Shown here piece after piece: positions 41,988 through 49,526 of a DNA stretch of 49,695 nucleotides (the stretch's first letter is position 1; each line of letters opens with the position of its first letter). The stretch is taken from the NCBI GenBank assembly GCA_003244255.1, contig QHCD01000085.1:1-49695 (forward strand), in the 5' to 3' direction. Origin of the DNA: Pseudonocardiales bacterium (lineage in GTDB: Bacteria > Actinomycetota > Actinomycetes > Mycobacteriales > QHCD01). The notes beneath the pieces were generated by a model. It searched no databases. It saw nothing but the letters and a program-made list of their open reading frames with translations, and was not told the origin of the DNA. The position numbers and the translations under genes are program-made.

Positions 41988-43973
41988 CTAGACACGTCGC
42001 ATGACGTGCAGCAGGTAGTCCTTCCGGTTCAGCGGATTGTGATCGGACCGCGGCCGGGTCGGGAACGTGCCGCGGACCCACTCGTAGCGATCGAACGTGC
42101 ATTCCAGCACGCCCTCGCCCCGAGTCAGCGCAGGCAGTTGTTGCCGTAGGTCGTGCACCCGCGCCGCGGGAATCGCACCCTCCAGCGTGCAGGACGAGCC
42201 CCGCATTGCTGGAGCCCGCGGAATGGCACGCAGCCGTGCCAGTGCCGGCAAGATCGGTCCGAACGTGTCCGCCGGGATCTCGAGCTGAAAACGGTACATC
42301 GGCTCGTACACGCTGGTGGCGGCCTGCTTTAGTGCGTTCAGCAGGACCAGCGGCGTTAGCTTGCGGAAATCGCCGGCAGTGCTCGACATGCTGGCATCGA
42401 ACGTGCCATGGGCGTGACTCTGGCGCGGCCAGTAACCGGAATGCGTCATGGTGACGGTGCAGTCGGTGACCTGCCATCCGTAGATTCCTTGCCGGAGCGT
42501 CTCCTGCACCGTGTCTTCGACGGCGGTGAAGAACGCGAGCGGCATCGACCCGAGCTGGACCCCCAGCCTGAACGCGACGCCGGAGCCGACCGGAGCCGGT
42601 TCGATGCGCAAGCCCACCGTCGCGAGGAACGGATTGGGCTCCTTGTCGATCGTCTCGACGGCCGCGCCGGTGCCGATCGGCCGCTCGATGCAGATCGTCG
42701 TTGTCTCGCGGAAGGTGACCCTGATGGCAAACTCGTTCGCCAGCGTCGTCTGGATGACCTCTTTCTGCACCTCGCCGTAGAGCGAGACGAAGATCTCCTG
42801 CCGAAGGTCGTCCTGGCGCAGGTTGATCAGCGGATCCTGCTCGGCCAGTTGCGCCAGCGCCACGCGCAGCGCGCCCTTGTCGGCACGGCGGCGTGGAACG
42901 ACGACCGTCTCCAGCGTCGGGGGGGAGAAATAGTGGTGCCCTGCAGATGTCGTTCGCGGCTCGCCGATCTCGTCACCGATCTGGACGTCGTGCAGACCCC
43001 AGAGCTTGCCAATCTGGCCGGCAACCAACGATTGAGCCCGCACAGTGGAGCCGCGCTCGAACACGCTGATCGAGGTGATCTTCCCGGCGTCATTTCGGCG
43101 CAGCTGCGGTCGGTCTCGTACTCGCAGGGTCCCTGAGAACATGCGAACGTAGGCAATCTTCTCTCCGGCGAGCCCACGGTCGACCTTGAACACCGTACCC
43201 GAGGGTGGGGCATCGACATCGGCTTCGGTCGCTGAGAGCAGCTCTGTGATACCGGTGATCAGCGAATCTACGCCGGCGCCGGTGATGGCCGAGCCGAAGA
43301 ACACCGGATGCACCAGCGCCCGCTTCGCCTGTGCCGCAAGCACCTCGCCGAGCTGATCGGAAGAGACCGCCGCCTCGTCGTTGACGTACGCGGCCAGAAA
43401 CGCGGCGTCGTGGTCGGCACGTAGATCGATCAGCCTGGACGTGAAGCCGGCGTCATCGACGTGCGGTGAATACCGGGCGTTACGGGTGCCCAGCTCACTG
43501 GTTGATCCCATCGGGATGACTGCCGCGGTCAATTTCTCGGAAATGCTCTGCAACGCTCCCTGATAGCGCGCGCCACCTCGATCGATCTTGTTCACGAAGA
43601 TGAGGGTGGGAATGTGCAGTCGCTGCAGGGCCCGCATCAACACCCGGGTCTGCGCCTGCACGCCCTCCACGGCGGAGACGACCAGCACGGCTCCGTCGAG
43701 CACGTTCAATACCCGCTCCACCTCGGCGATGAAATCCGGGTGGCCGGGCGTGTCGATCAAGTTGACCGTGACGTCATCGACGACGAAGGACACGACGGCG
43801 GACTTGATCGTGATGCCGCGTTGCCGTTCCAGCTCCAAAGAGTCGGTCTGGGTGCTGCCGTCGTCGACCCGGCCAATCTCGTCGATGACGCCGGCGGCGT
43901 AGAGCAGCCGCTCGGTCAGGCTTGTCTTACCCGCGTCTACGTGCGCCAGGATCCCCAGGTTCAACGTTCTCAT
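41988..43973 (-). CDS. TetM/OtrA-like ribosomal protection GTPase
   Basis: 661 residues from the ATG at 43973. EF-G-like translational GTPase that dislodges tetracyclines from the 30S subunit. The G domain has G1 NLGILAHVDAGKTSLTERLL, G2 RQRGITIKSA, G3 LIDTPGHPDF and G4 FVNKIDRGG. Domain II shows VRMFSGTLRVRDR. Domain IV is clear in FAIRVTFRETTTICIERPIGTGAA and ITDCTVTMTHSGYW, and the C-terminus has MYRFQLEIPADTFGPILPALARLRA. Length and order match Tet(M)/OtrA rather than EF-G. Chromosomal members occur in actinomycetes and can confer modest resistance; real resistance is not provable here. A 36-codon upstream ORF overlaps its start and may control it. Confidence 0.9.
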   Translation of the reverse strand: MRTLNLGILAHVDAGKTSLTERLLYAAGVIDEIGRVDDGSTQTDSLELERQRGITIKSAVVSFVVDDVTVNLIDTPGHPDFIAEVERVLNVLDGAVLVVSAVEGVQAQTRVLMRALQRLHIPTLIFVNKIDRGGARYQGALQSISEKLTAAVIPMGSTSELGTRNARYSPHVDDAGFTSRLIDLRADHDAAFLAAYVNDEAAVSSDQLGEVLAAQAKRALVHPVFFGSAITGAGVDSLITGITELLSATEADVDAPPSGTVFKVDRGLAGEKIAYVRMFSGTLRVRDRPQLRRNDAGKITSISVFERGSTVRAQSLVAGQIGKLWGLHDVQIGDEIGEPRTTSAGHHYFSPPTLETVVVPRRRADKGALRVALAQLAEQDPLINLRQDDLRQEIFVSLYGEVQKEVIQTTLANEFAIRVTFRETTTICIERPIGTGAAVETIDKEPNPFLATVGLRIEPAPVGSGVAFRLGVQLGSMPLAFFTAVEDTVQETLRQGIYGWQVTDCTVTMTHSGYWPRQSHAHGTFDASMSSTAGDFRKLTPLVLLNALKQAATSVYEPMYRFQLEIPADTFGPILPALARLRAIPRAPAMRGSSCTLEGAIPAARVHDLRQQLPALTRGEGVLECTFDRYEWVRGTFPTRPRSDHNPLNRKDYLLHVMRRV

Positions 43974-44037
43974 GCCGCGTCATGTCCTCTAGATCGGTGA
44001 CAGACCTCTCCCGGGTGGACATGAACGCTGGGCGCAT
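43927..44037 (-). CDS. Candidate leader peptide overlapping the ribosomal protection gene start
   Basis: 36 codons from the ATG at 44037, with a strong AAGGAG 6 bases upstream. The peptide begins MRPAFMSTRERSVTDLED. It ends at TAA 43927, 46 bp inside the ribosomal protection gene and in another frame. The main gene's own ATG has only a distant AGAGGA. Ribosomes stalled by a drug on such an ORF could change access to the main start, as known for attenuated resistance genes. This is inferred from spacing; no conservation was checked. Confidence 0.45.
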   Translation of the reverse strand: MRPAFMSTRERSVTDLEDMTRHENVEPGDPGARRRG

Positions 44038-44152
44038 GCGGGTCTCCTTACTCGCTGGGCAGTTGTGGTGAGTGCAGCAGATCGCGATGGCAGCGGGCAA
44101 CCGGTTTGGGCCTGGGCGCGGGCGGTGGCGTCCTCAGGGCTGGCGGTGCGTG

Positions 44153-44551
44153 TCAGGAGGGCGGTGCGAAGAACTCGAGGGCGATCCCGTCCGGATCGCG
44201 GAAGGAGAGCCCGGAGCCGTAGTGCGCATCGACGATGCCGCCGTGCGCGAGTCCGAGACCCTCGAGACGGGCCTGCCAGGCGGCCAGTTCGGCGCGGTCC
44301 TGGCACCCGAAGCTGACGTGGTCCAGGCCGGGGCGGCGTTCGTCGAAGTCGCCGTCCACCGGGCTCGGGTGGGTGTGCAGGCCGAACAGCTGACCCCCGT
44401 CGAGCGCGAATACGGTGTGATGGAATCCGCCGATCTCCTCGTCCTCGTCCAGCACCGGATCGGCGGCGAACAGCGCGGCGTACCAGCGGGTACTGCGTTC
44501 GAGGTCGGTAACGGTGATCGCCACGTGGGCGATCGAGGGGAAGGCGGGCAC
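44153..44551 (-). CDS. VOC-family (glyoxalase/bleomycin-resistance fold) protein
   Basis: 132 residues from the GTG at 44551, with GAAAGGA upstream. Two beta-alpha-beta-beta-beta units: IAHVAITVTDLERSTRWYAALFAADPVLD, and the second starting GLDHVSFGCQDRAELAAWQARLEGLG, ending GSGLSFRDPDGIALEFFAPP. Metal-binding candidates are the His in AHVAI, the His in LDHVSF and the Glu in ALEFFA. VOC proteins include glyoxalases, dioxygenases and antibiotic-binding proteins; the closest choice is a lactoylglutathione lyase-like protein of unknown substrate. It lies on the same strand as the ribosomal protection gene, which begins 116 bp after it. Confidence 0.85.
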   Translation of the reverse strand: MPAFPSIAHVAITVTDLERSTRWYAALFAADPVLDEDEEIGGFHHTVFALDGGQLFGLHTHPSPVDGDFDERRPGLDHVSFGCQDRAELAAWQARLEGLGLAHGGIVDAHYGSGLSFRDPDGIALEFFAPPS

Positions 44552-44795
44552 GGGCGAGTTCCTTTCGCGGGCCTCGGCACGATCTGGGCCAAGTCTCGAC
44601 CTCGGGCGGACAGGACACACCGCCCGATCGGGCTAGCGACTGCCCGACCGGACGCCCTCGCAAATCACGGCTGGGCGTCCGGCTCGGGTAGTGTCGCCGT
44701 TTGCAAGCAGTGACGTACCCGAGGAGGTGAGACCCGTTACCGCCATATCAGGCCGGGTGCTCTCAACCCACGGCCGTGCGGTCCGCCGGGCGTAG

Positions 44796-46373
44796 GTGAC
44801 CGAGAGAGCGCCCACCGGCATCCCGAGAGGCGCTCTCGTGTCAGCTTCATCGTCACCCTCCGCTCTGTCCGCCGTCGCCAGCACGCTACGGGCCGCCGGC
44901 TGCGTCTTCGCCGAGGACGAGGCGCGGCTGTTCATCTCCGCCGCACGGTCGCCGGCCGACCTGGCCGCCATGGTGGACCGACGAGTCGCCGGCCTGCCGC
45001 TGGAACACGTCCTTGGCTGGGCGCAGTTCTGCGGCCTGAGGGTCGCCGTGGACCCCGGAGTGTTCGTGCCCCGCCGCCGCACCGAGTTCCTCGCCCGCGA
45101 GGCCGCCGCGCTCGTGCCGCCACGGGCGATCGTCGTTGACCTGTGCTGCGGCTCGGGCGCGATAGGTGTGGCGCTGGTCGCGGCCGCTGGGACCGTGAAC
45201 CGGATCGAGTTGCACGCCGCGGACATCGACCCCGCTGCGGTGCGATGCGCCCGGGGCAACATCGCCGCTGCGGGTCAGGTGTACGAAGGGGACCTGTTCG
45301 AACCGCTGCCCGCGCGGCTGCGCGGCCGGATAGACGTCCTGGTCGCCAACACGCCCTACGTTCCCACCGAGGCGATCGCGATGATGCCGCCGGAGGCGCG
45401 CCTGCACGAGCCACGGCTGGCGCTCGACGGCGGCGTTGACGGCTTGGATGTCCAGCGGCGGGTGGCTTCTGCTGCGCCCCGATGGCTCGCACCCGGCGGC
45501 CACCTGCTGGTGGAGACCAGCGATCGCCAGGCTCCGCAGGCCGCCGATATCTTCGCCAGCCGCGGCCTGCTGCCACGGGTCGCGAGGTGTGCGGAGCTGG
45601 CCGCCACCGTCGTCATCGCGACCCTTCCCGAAGGACACCGGTCAGGCGTCCGCCGTGCGCCGGGCGAGTACGGCGCGCCAGCCGATGCGCTCCGCCCGCG
45701 CGAACTCGACGACGTTGAGCACGGCGAGAATCACCGCGAGCCCGATCAGCGCCGCGAGCGCCGGCACGTATCGCGCCGCGGGCAGGGCGATCAGGACGAC
45801 GCCGGCCGCCGTCAGCCTCGTCACCGACACCAGCATCGACACCGAGTACGGATGCGCGTGCCATATCCCGCGAAGGTTCATCGGGGCGCCGAGCACCAGC
45901 CGCGCGCCCCAATACGAGCCGGCGAACAGCAGCGCCCGATCGCCGTAGACGTCGGGCAGGGCGAGGGCCATGAACAGGCCGGCCAGGGCGATGGCGAAGA
46001 TGCCGAGCCGCAGCCTCGGGCGATCGACGTCGTGCAGGTTCGCCTGGACCGACGTGCCGACCCACACCCAGTAGACCGGGACGAAGACGATGAGCGCGCG
46101 CACCAGGCCGGCGACGGAGTGATCCTGTGCCAGCAGTGTCGAGGTCTCGGTGACGGCGAAGACGAAGACCAAATCGAAGAACAACTCGCCCCAGCTGACC
46201 CGTTTCTCAGGCGGTCCCGGCGGCCGGGAAGGTTCGGGCACCGGCGCAGAAGGTTCGGGCACCGGCGCGGCGCCGATCTCCGGGCCGGATTCGTTCCCGC
46301 TCACACCGGGAAAGCTACCTGCCCGCCGCCTCGGCCCGGCCTTCCAGTGCGCCGACTCATTCCGCCAGGATGA
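44796..46373 (+). CDS. PrmC-related N5-glutamine methyltransferase-like protein; frame runs past its natural end
   Basis: The GTG at 44796 follows a TAG by zero bases. Conserved sequence covers about residues 10-282: an N-terminal PrmC-like helical domain (LPLEHVLGWAQFCGLRVAVDPGVFVPRRRTEFLA), SAM motif I VVDLCCGSGAIGVAL near 110, and the catalytic VANTPYVPTEAI near 185 in place of the classical NPPY. LHEPRLALDGGVDGLDVQRR and the last strand TVVIATLPEG end near 45640. This is the actinobacterial 'putative protein N5-glutamine methyltransferase' group, not prmC itself. From about 45650 to the stop at 46371-46373 the frame is simply antisense to the ltrA-like gene (Asp/Glu/Arg-rich, no family match), so the biological stop is probably lost or misread. 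The substrate protein is unknown. Confidence 0.72.
   Translation: MTERAPTGIPRGALVSASSSPSALSAVASTLRAAGCVFAEDEARLFISAARSPADLAAMVDRRVAGLPLEHVLGWAQFCGLRVAVDPGVFVPRRRTEFLAREAAALVPPRAIVVDLCCGSGAIGVALVAAAGTVNRIELHAADIDPAAVRCARGNIAAAGQVYEGDLFEPLPARLRGRIDVLVANTPYVPTEAIAMMPPEARLHEPRLALDGGVDGLDVQRRVASAAPRWLAPGGHLLVETSDRQAPQAADIFASRGLLPRVARCAELAATVVIATLPEGHRSGVRRAPGEYGAPADALRPRELDDVEHGENHREPDQRRERRHVSRRGQGDQDDAGRRQPRHRHQHRHRVRMRVPYPAKVHRGAEHQPRAPIRAGEQQRPIAVDVGQGEGHEQAGQGDGEDAEPQPRAIDVVQVRLDRRADPHPVDRDEDDERAHQAGDGVILCQQCRGLGDGEDEDQIEEQLAPADPFLRRSRRPGRFGHRRRRFGHRRGADLRAGFVPAHTGKATCPPPRPGLPVRRLIPPG
45642..46304 (-). CDS. LtrA-like low-temperature-requirement membrane protein, C-terminally short
   Basis: 220 residues from the GTG at 46304; an earlier ATG gives only unconserved residues. 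A Pro/Glu-rich start is followed by the LtrA signature RVSWGELFFDLVFVFAVTETSTLL and four to six membrane segments (LVRALIVFVPVYWVWVG, LRLGIFAIALAGLFMALAL, LLFAGSYWGARLVLG, AAGVVLIALPAARYVPALAALIGLAVI). LtrA proteins usually have about 350-400 residues; here the chain stops after ARRTADA, so roughly the last 40% is missing. The stop lies where the convergent methyltransferase should end, which suggests a deletion joined the two 3' ends. Function of LtrA is poorly known. Confidence 0.7.
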   Translation of the reverse strand: MSGNESGPEIGAAPVPEPSAPVPEPSRPPGPPEKRVSWGELFFDLVFVFAVTETSTLLAQDHSVAGLVRALIVFVPVYWVWVGTSVQANLHDVDRPRLRLGIFAIALAGLFMALALPDVYGDRALLFAGSYWGARLVLGAPMNLRGIWHAHPYSVSMLVSVTRLTAAGVVLIALPAARYVPALAALIGLAVILAVLNVVEFARAERIGWRAVLARRTADA

Positions 46374-46449
46374 CGGCGACACCGATCCCCTGTGGATCAC
46401 CGACATGCCGTCGATAGGTAGCCGAACGACCCGAACCCGAGGAGTTCTG

Positions 46450-46944
46450 ATGAGCATGACCGACGACCTGCTGGCCAACAACGCGCGCTACGCGTCCGGG
46501 TTCGCAGGCGGCCTGCCGATGCCGCCCGCCAAGCATGTCGCCGTGCTGGCCTGCATGGACGCGCGGCTGGACGTGTACCCGATGCTCGGGCTCGAGCCGG
46601 GCCAGGCGCACGTCATCCGCAACGCCGGCGGGGTGGTGACCGGCGACGCGATCCGGTCGATCGCCATCAGCCAGCGGCTGCTCGGGACGACCGAGATCAT
46701 CCTGATCCACCACACCGACTGCGGCATGCTGACCTTCAACGACGAGCAGTTCCGCTCCGACATCGAGAAGGACGCCGGTGAGCGGCCGAGCTGGAACTCC
46801 GAGGCGTTCTCCGATCTCGACGCGAACGTTCGGGAGTCGATCGAGCGGATTACCTCGAGCCCGTTCCTGCCGCACACCGACCAGGTGCGCGGGTTCGTGT
46901 TCGACATCGGCTCGGGCGAGTTGCGTGAGGTGGCCGCGGCCTGA
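46450..46944 (+). CDS. Beta-carbonic anhydrase
   Basis: 164 residues from the ATG at 46450, with GAGGAG upstream. It reversibly hydrates CO2 to bicarbonate using zinc. Zinc ligands are Cys35 (VAVLACMDARLDV), His88 and Cys91 (LIHHTDCGML), with the Asp37-Arg39 dyad kept. VIRNAGGVVTGDAIRSIAIS and LLGTTEIILIHHTDCG are typical of the small Rv1284/CanA-like type, which are about 165 residues long. FVFDIGSGELREV is the usual C-terminal strand. It stands alone between a convergent VOC gene and the divergent ltrA-like gene. Confidence 0.95.
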   Translation: MSMTDDLLANNARYASGFAGGLPMPPAKHVAVLACMDARLDVYPMLGLEPGQAHVIRNAGGVVTGDAIRSIAISQRLLGTTEIILIHHTDCGMLTFNDEQFRSDIEKDAGERPSWNSEAFSDLDANVRESIERITSSPFLPHTDQVRGFVFDIGSGELREVAAA

Positions 46945-46950
46945 GGTCTG

Positions 46951-47364
46951 TCACCCGCCGGGTGCGAACAGGCAGAACGGATGGCCGGCCGGGTCGAGCA
47001 TGACCCGCACCAGCTGCTGCGGCTGGAACTCGGCGAGGGTCGCCCCTGCGCCGACGGCGTGTGCCACGGCAGCATCGAGGTCGTCGACGGCGACGTCGAG
47101 GTGCAGCATCAGCTGCTGCTTGCCGGGTTCGCTCGGCCAGGTCGGCGGCTGGTAGTCGGCCTCGAACTCGAAGTTCAGCGTCGGCGCCGCCGTGCCGGCC
47201 GGTGGCCGCATCTGGGCCCAGCCGTCGGTAGTGGGCATTCCGGGTCGCGGACCCTCCGACGTCGCGACCTGCCAGCCGAGCAGGCGGGCGTAGAACGCCG
47301 CTAACTCCCGGGGGTCCGGCGCGGCAATGGTGACGGCGGCGACCTGCAGGCTCGGCCGCGTCAT
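46951..47364 (-). CDS. VOC-family (glyoxalase-like) protein
   Basis: 137 residues from the ATG at 47364, preceded by GGAGGGAC; an ATG 12 bp earlier is possible. The N-terminal unit is LQVAAVTIAAPDPRELAAFYARLLGW and the second is LMLHLDVAVDDLDAAVAHAVGAGATLAEFQPQQ, ending RVMLDPAGHPFCLFAPGG. This is the 'glyoxalase-like domain' subgroup, in which the first His is replaced (TIAAPDP) while LHLDV and HPFCLF are kept. It may be non-enzymatic or bind small molecules. It converges on the carbonic anhydrase with 6 bp between the stops, and is divergent from the TipA-like regulator. Confidence 0.85.
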   Translation of the reverse strand: MTRPSLQVAAVTIAAPDPRELAAFYARLLGWQVATSEGPRPGMPTTDGWAQMRPPAGTAAPTLNFEFEADYQPPTWPSEPGKQQLMLHLDVAVDDLDAAVAHAVGAGATLAEFQPQQLVRVMLDPAGHPFCLFAPGG

Positions 47365-47465
47365 CTGTCCCTCCATCGGGGCTGGGCGCTGGGCGCGATC
47401 GCGGCAGCACCGCGATGGCCCGCGCCGTCGTCGTCCGCAATGGTAGCCACGAACGCTGCAAGGCC

Positions 47466-47496
47466 TTGACCTTGACGCCGCGTCAACATCTACCGT
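47466..47496 (+). promoter_or_regulatory. MerR-type promoter with 19-bp spacer and dyad
   Basis: TTGACC (47466-47471) and TACCGT (47491-47496) are separated by 19 bp, the overlong spacer typical of MerR-controlled promoters. The spacer holds the dyad TTGACG-CCG-CGTCAA (47472-47486). It lies 32 bp upstream of the TipA-like gene, so autoactivation is likely. Confidence 0.65.
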
Positions 47497-47527
47497 CGGA
47501 GATACGACGCGATCAGGGGGACCAGGC

Positions 47528-48268
47528 GTGGAGTGGGCGATTCAGGATGTGGCCAGGGCGTCCGGCACGACCAGCCGAGCGCTGCGGCACTACGGCGCGG
47601 TGGGGCTGCTCGCGCCGAGCCGGGTCGGCAGCAACGGATACCGCTATTACGACCAGGCCGCCCTGGTGCGGTTGCAGCGGATCCTGCTGCTGCGCGAGCT
47701 GGGTCTCGGCCTCGCCTCCATCGGCCGGGTTATCGACGGGCAGCAGGATGCCGCAGCCGCGCTGCGGACGCACCTGCGGCTCCTCGAGGCCGAATGGGAG
47801 CGGCTGGCCCGCCAGATCGAGTCGGTCCGAACGACCCTGCGCAAGACCGAGAGAGGTGAGCAACTGATGGCAGCCGAGGCATTCGACGGCTTCGATCACA
47901 CGCAGTACAAGGACGAGGTGATCGAACGCTGGGGCCAGGACGCGTACGACAGGAGCGCGCGCTGGTGGGAGTCGCAGAGCGGCGCAGAGAAGGCGGCGCA
48001 CCAGCAACGGCACGAGGACATCGCCACCGACTGGGGCGCGGCCAATCGTTCCGGCGCTCCCGTCGACGGCGAGGTCGCACAGGGGATCGCTGCGCGCCAC
48101 GTCGACTGGCTGTCTGAGTCGGTGCCGCCGAGCAAGGGCTACGTCGCCAACATCGGCGACATGTACGTCGCCGATCCCCGGTTCGGGAACAACTACGACC
48201 AGCACGAACCGGGTACGGCCGCATACGTCCGCGATGCGCTGAAGGTCTACGCCGAGCGCAGCCTGTAG
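47528..48268 (+). CDS. MerR-family regulator with TipAS antibiotic-recognition domain
   Basis: 246 residues from the GTG at 47528, with AGGGGG upstream. The N-terminal MerR winged helix is WAIQDVARASGTTSRALRHYGAVGLLAPSRVGSNGYRYYDQAALVRLQRILLLRELGLGLASIGRVI. A coiled-coil (about 80-110) follows, then a TipAS-like globin-fold domain: FDGFDHTQYKDEVIERWGQDAYDRSARWW ... ARHVDWLSESVPPSKGYVANIGDMYVADPRFGNNYDQHEPGTAAYVRDALKVYAE. In TipA this domain binds thiopeptides and switches on drug-response genes. No cysteine is seen at the thiopeptide-linking site, so the ligand may differ. A fitting autoregulated promoter is directly upstream. Confidence 0.9.
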   Translation: MEWAIQDVARASGTTSRALRHYGAVGLLAPSRVGSNGYRYYDQAALVRLQRILLLRELGLGLASIGRVIDGQQDAAAALRTHLRLLEAEWERLARQIESVRTTLRKTERGEQLMAAEAFDGFDHTQYKDEVIERWGQDAYDRSARWWESQSGAEKAAHQQRHEDIATDWGAANRSGAPVDGEVAQGIAARHVDWLSESVPPSKGYVANIGDMYVADPRFGNNYDQHEPGTAAYVRDALKVYAERSL

Positions 48269-48396
48269 AACCAGAGCGGTCAGTGCCCGCGGGCGTGACC
48301 GCGCCGTGCAGGGGAAACAGGATGGCGTCGACATTCCCGCGCGAATGCGCTAGCTAACAGTCGAGTCACGGCGCGCCAGCGTACAACGGGGGGACG

Positions 48397-48843
48397 ATGA
48401 AGCTTCGCCACGCCGGCTCCGCTGCGATCGCGATCACCACGATGCTCTTCGGCACGCTACTGTCCACCCTGAACGGGCACCCGGTCTGGGCGTCGGCCCC
48501 GATGCCCGGGGCCGACCACGACCTCACCTGCTTCCGCGCCCACCGGCTCGACCAGCTGTTCACCACTCGCACCGGGCTGGCCGACCCCGGCTATCAAGGC
48601 CACGGCACCACCGGGCTGATCATCCCGGTCAAAAAGACCCCCGGCACCGACCTGACCACCGACCGCGCCACCTTCAACAACGACCTCGCCGCACTACGAG
48701 CACCCGTCGAACGCGTCAACGCCTGGCTGAAATCATTCAAGATCCTCACCACCCGATACCGCCGAACCTGGAAAGACCTCGCCCTCACCACACGAGCAAC
48801 ATTCCGCATTCTCCGGTACCGACAGCTCACCGCCGAATCATGA
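48397..48843 (+). pseudogene. IS5-type (DDE_Tnp_4) transposase remnant fused to a signal-like N-terminus
   Basis: An open frame of 148 codons. From about residue 24 onwards it matches the C-terminal half of IS5-group transposases: NGHPVWASAPMPGADHDLT (second catalytic Asp), TRTGLADPGYQGHGTTGLIIPVKK, and LAALRAPVERVNAWLKSFKI with the catalytic Glu, then TTRATFRILRYRQL. The first catalytic Asp and N-terminal half are absent. Residues 1-22 (MKLRHAGSAAIAITTMLFGT) look like an exported protein's signal start and have no transposase similarity. This suggests an IS insertion or deletion that joined an unrelated 5' end in frame. The element's right end is probably close to 48870. No activity is expected. 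Confidence 0.75.
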
Positions 48844-48860
48844 GTTATGAATCAAGCTCA

Positions 48861-49526
48861 CTACCCGCCGACGTGGCATTCAGCGGTCGGCGGGCCGCCT
48901 CGATAGCTCATGCGGCAGTCGGTGACGTCTCCGAGATGCGCCATTGCGGCAAGCGCGGATGAATTCATCAGGCCACCCTGAACTTGGCGGTGCGAATCGG
49001 CAGCAAGCACGAGTCCTAGATAGGGCGCCGACGTGTCAAAGGTAAATGTCGTCGACGGAAGGTCCGGCGGTGGCGGAGCGGGGTGGTCGCCCCTGTACGG
49101 GCCGGTGACCAGAACCAAGATGAGTGGCGTTCCGTCGGGCACGCCGAGTGAGTCGGGCGGATCGGTGAAAAAACCAGCGGCCCGGAGACCCTGTGGCGTC
49201 GCCGAGACGTATCGAATCTCGGACGGGTGCGGGCGATCGGGGGCGCTCACACGCAGACCCTGTGCGATGGCGTAGTGATCGGGCCGGACGGTCCTCGACG
49301 CCGGCTCGTTCGGCCCCGATGGCCAGCCGAGCTGCCAGAATACAACGGCGAGGATGACCAGACAGGCTGCCGGTACGCCGATTGATCCGAGCGCGCGCAG
49401 TCGGCGGCGTCGCCCAGCGTGCAGGATCTGCCGGATCGGCGCCGGGCCGGGGTCGGCGTCGTCGGCCGAGGACAGCAGCAGTGCGCGTACCGCGGCACGC
49501 TCGCTGTTGTTGGCGGGTTCTGTCAT
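48861..49526 (-). CDS. Single-pass membrane protein, probable anti-sigma-like partner of the upstream sigma factor
   Basis: 221 residues. Its ATG overlaps the TGA of the sigma-factor gene (ATGA), a classic sigma/anti-sigma arrangement. The N-terminal ~45 residues are cytoplasmic with charged helices (RAAVRALLLSSADDADPGPAPIRQILHAGRRRRLRAL), one membrane helix runs about 48-67 (GSIGVPAACLVILAVVFWQL), and the outside part has strand-rich sequence and two cysteines at the end (VTDCRMSY, AECHVGG) that could form a disulfide. It lacks the HxxxCxxC zinc motif of ZAS anti-sigmas. I do not recognise a named family; the role is inferred from coupling only. Confidence 0.65.
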   Translation of the reverse strand: MTEPANNSERAAVRALLLSSADDADPGPAPIRQILHAGRRRRLRALGSIGVPAACLVILAVVFWQLGWPSGPNEPASRTVRPDHYAIAQGLRVSAPDRPHPSEIRYVSATPQGLRAAGFFTDPPDSLGVPDGTPLILVLVTGPYRGDHPAPPPPDLPSTTFTFDTSAPYLGLVLAADSHRQVQGGLMNSSALAAMAHLGDVTDCRMSYRGGPPTAECHVGG

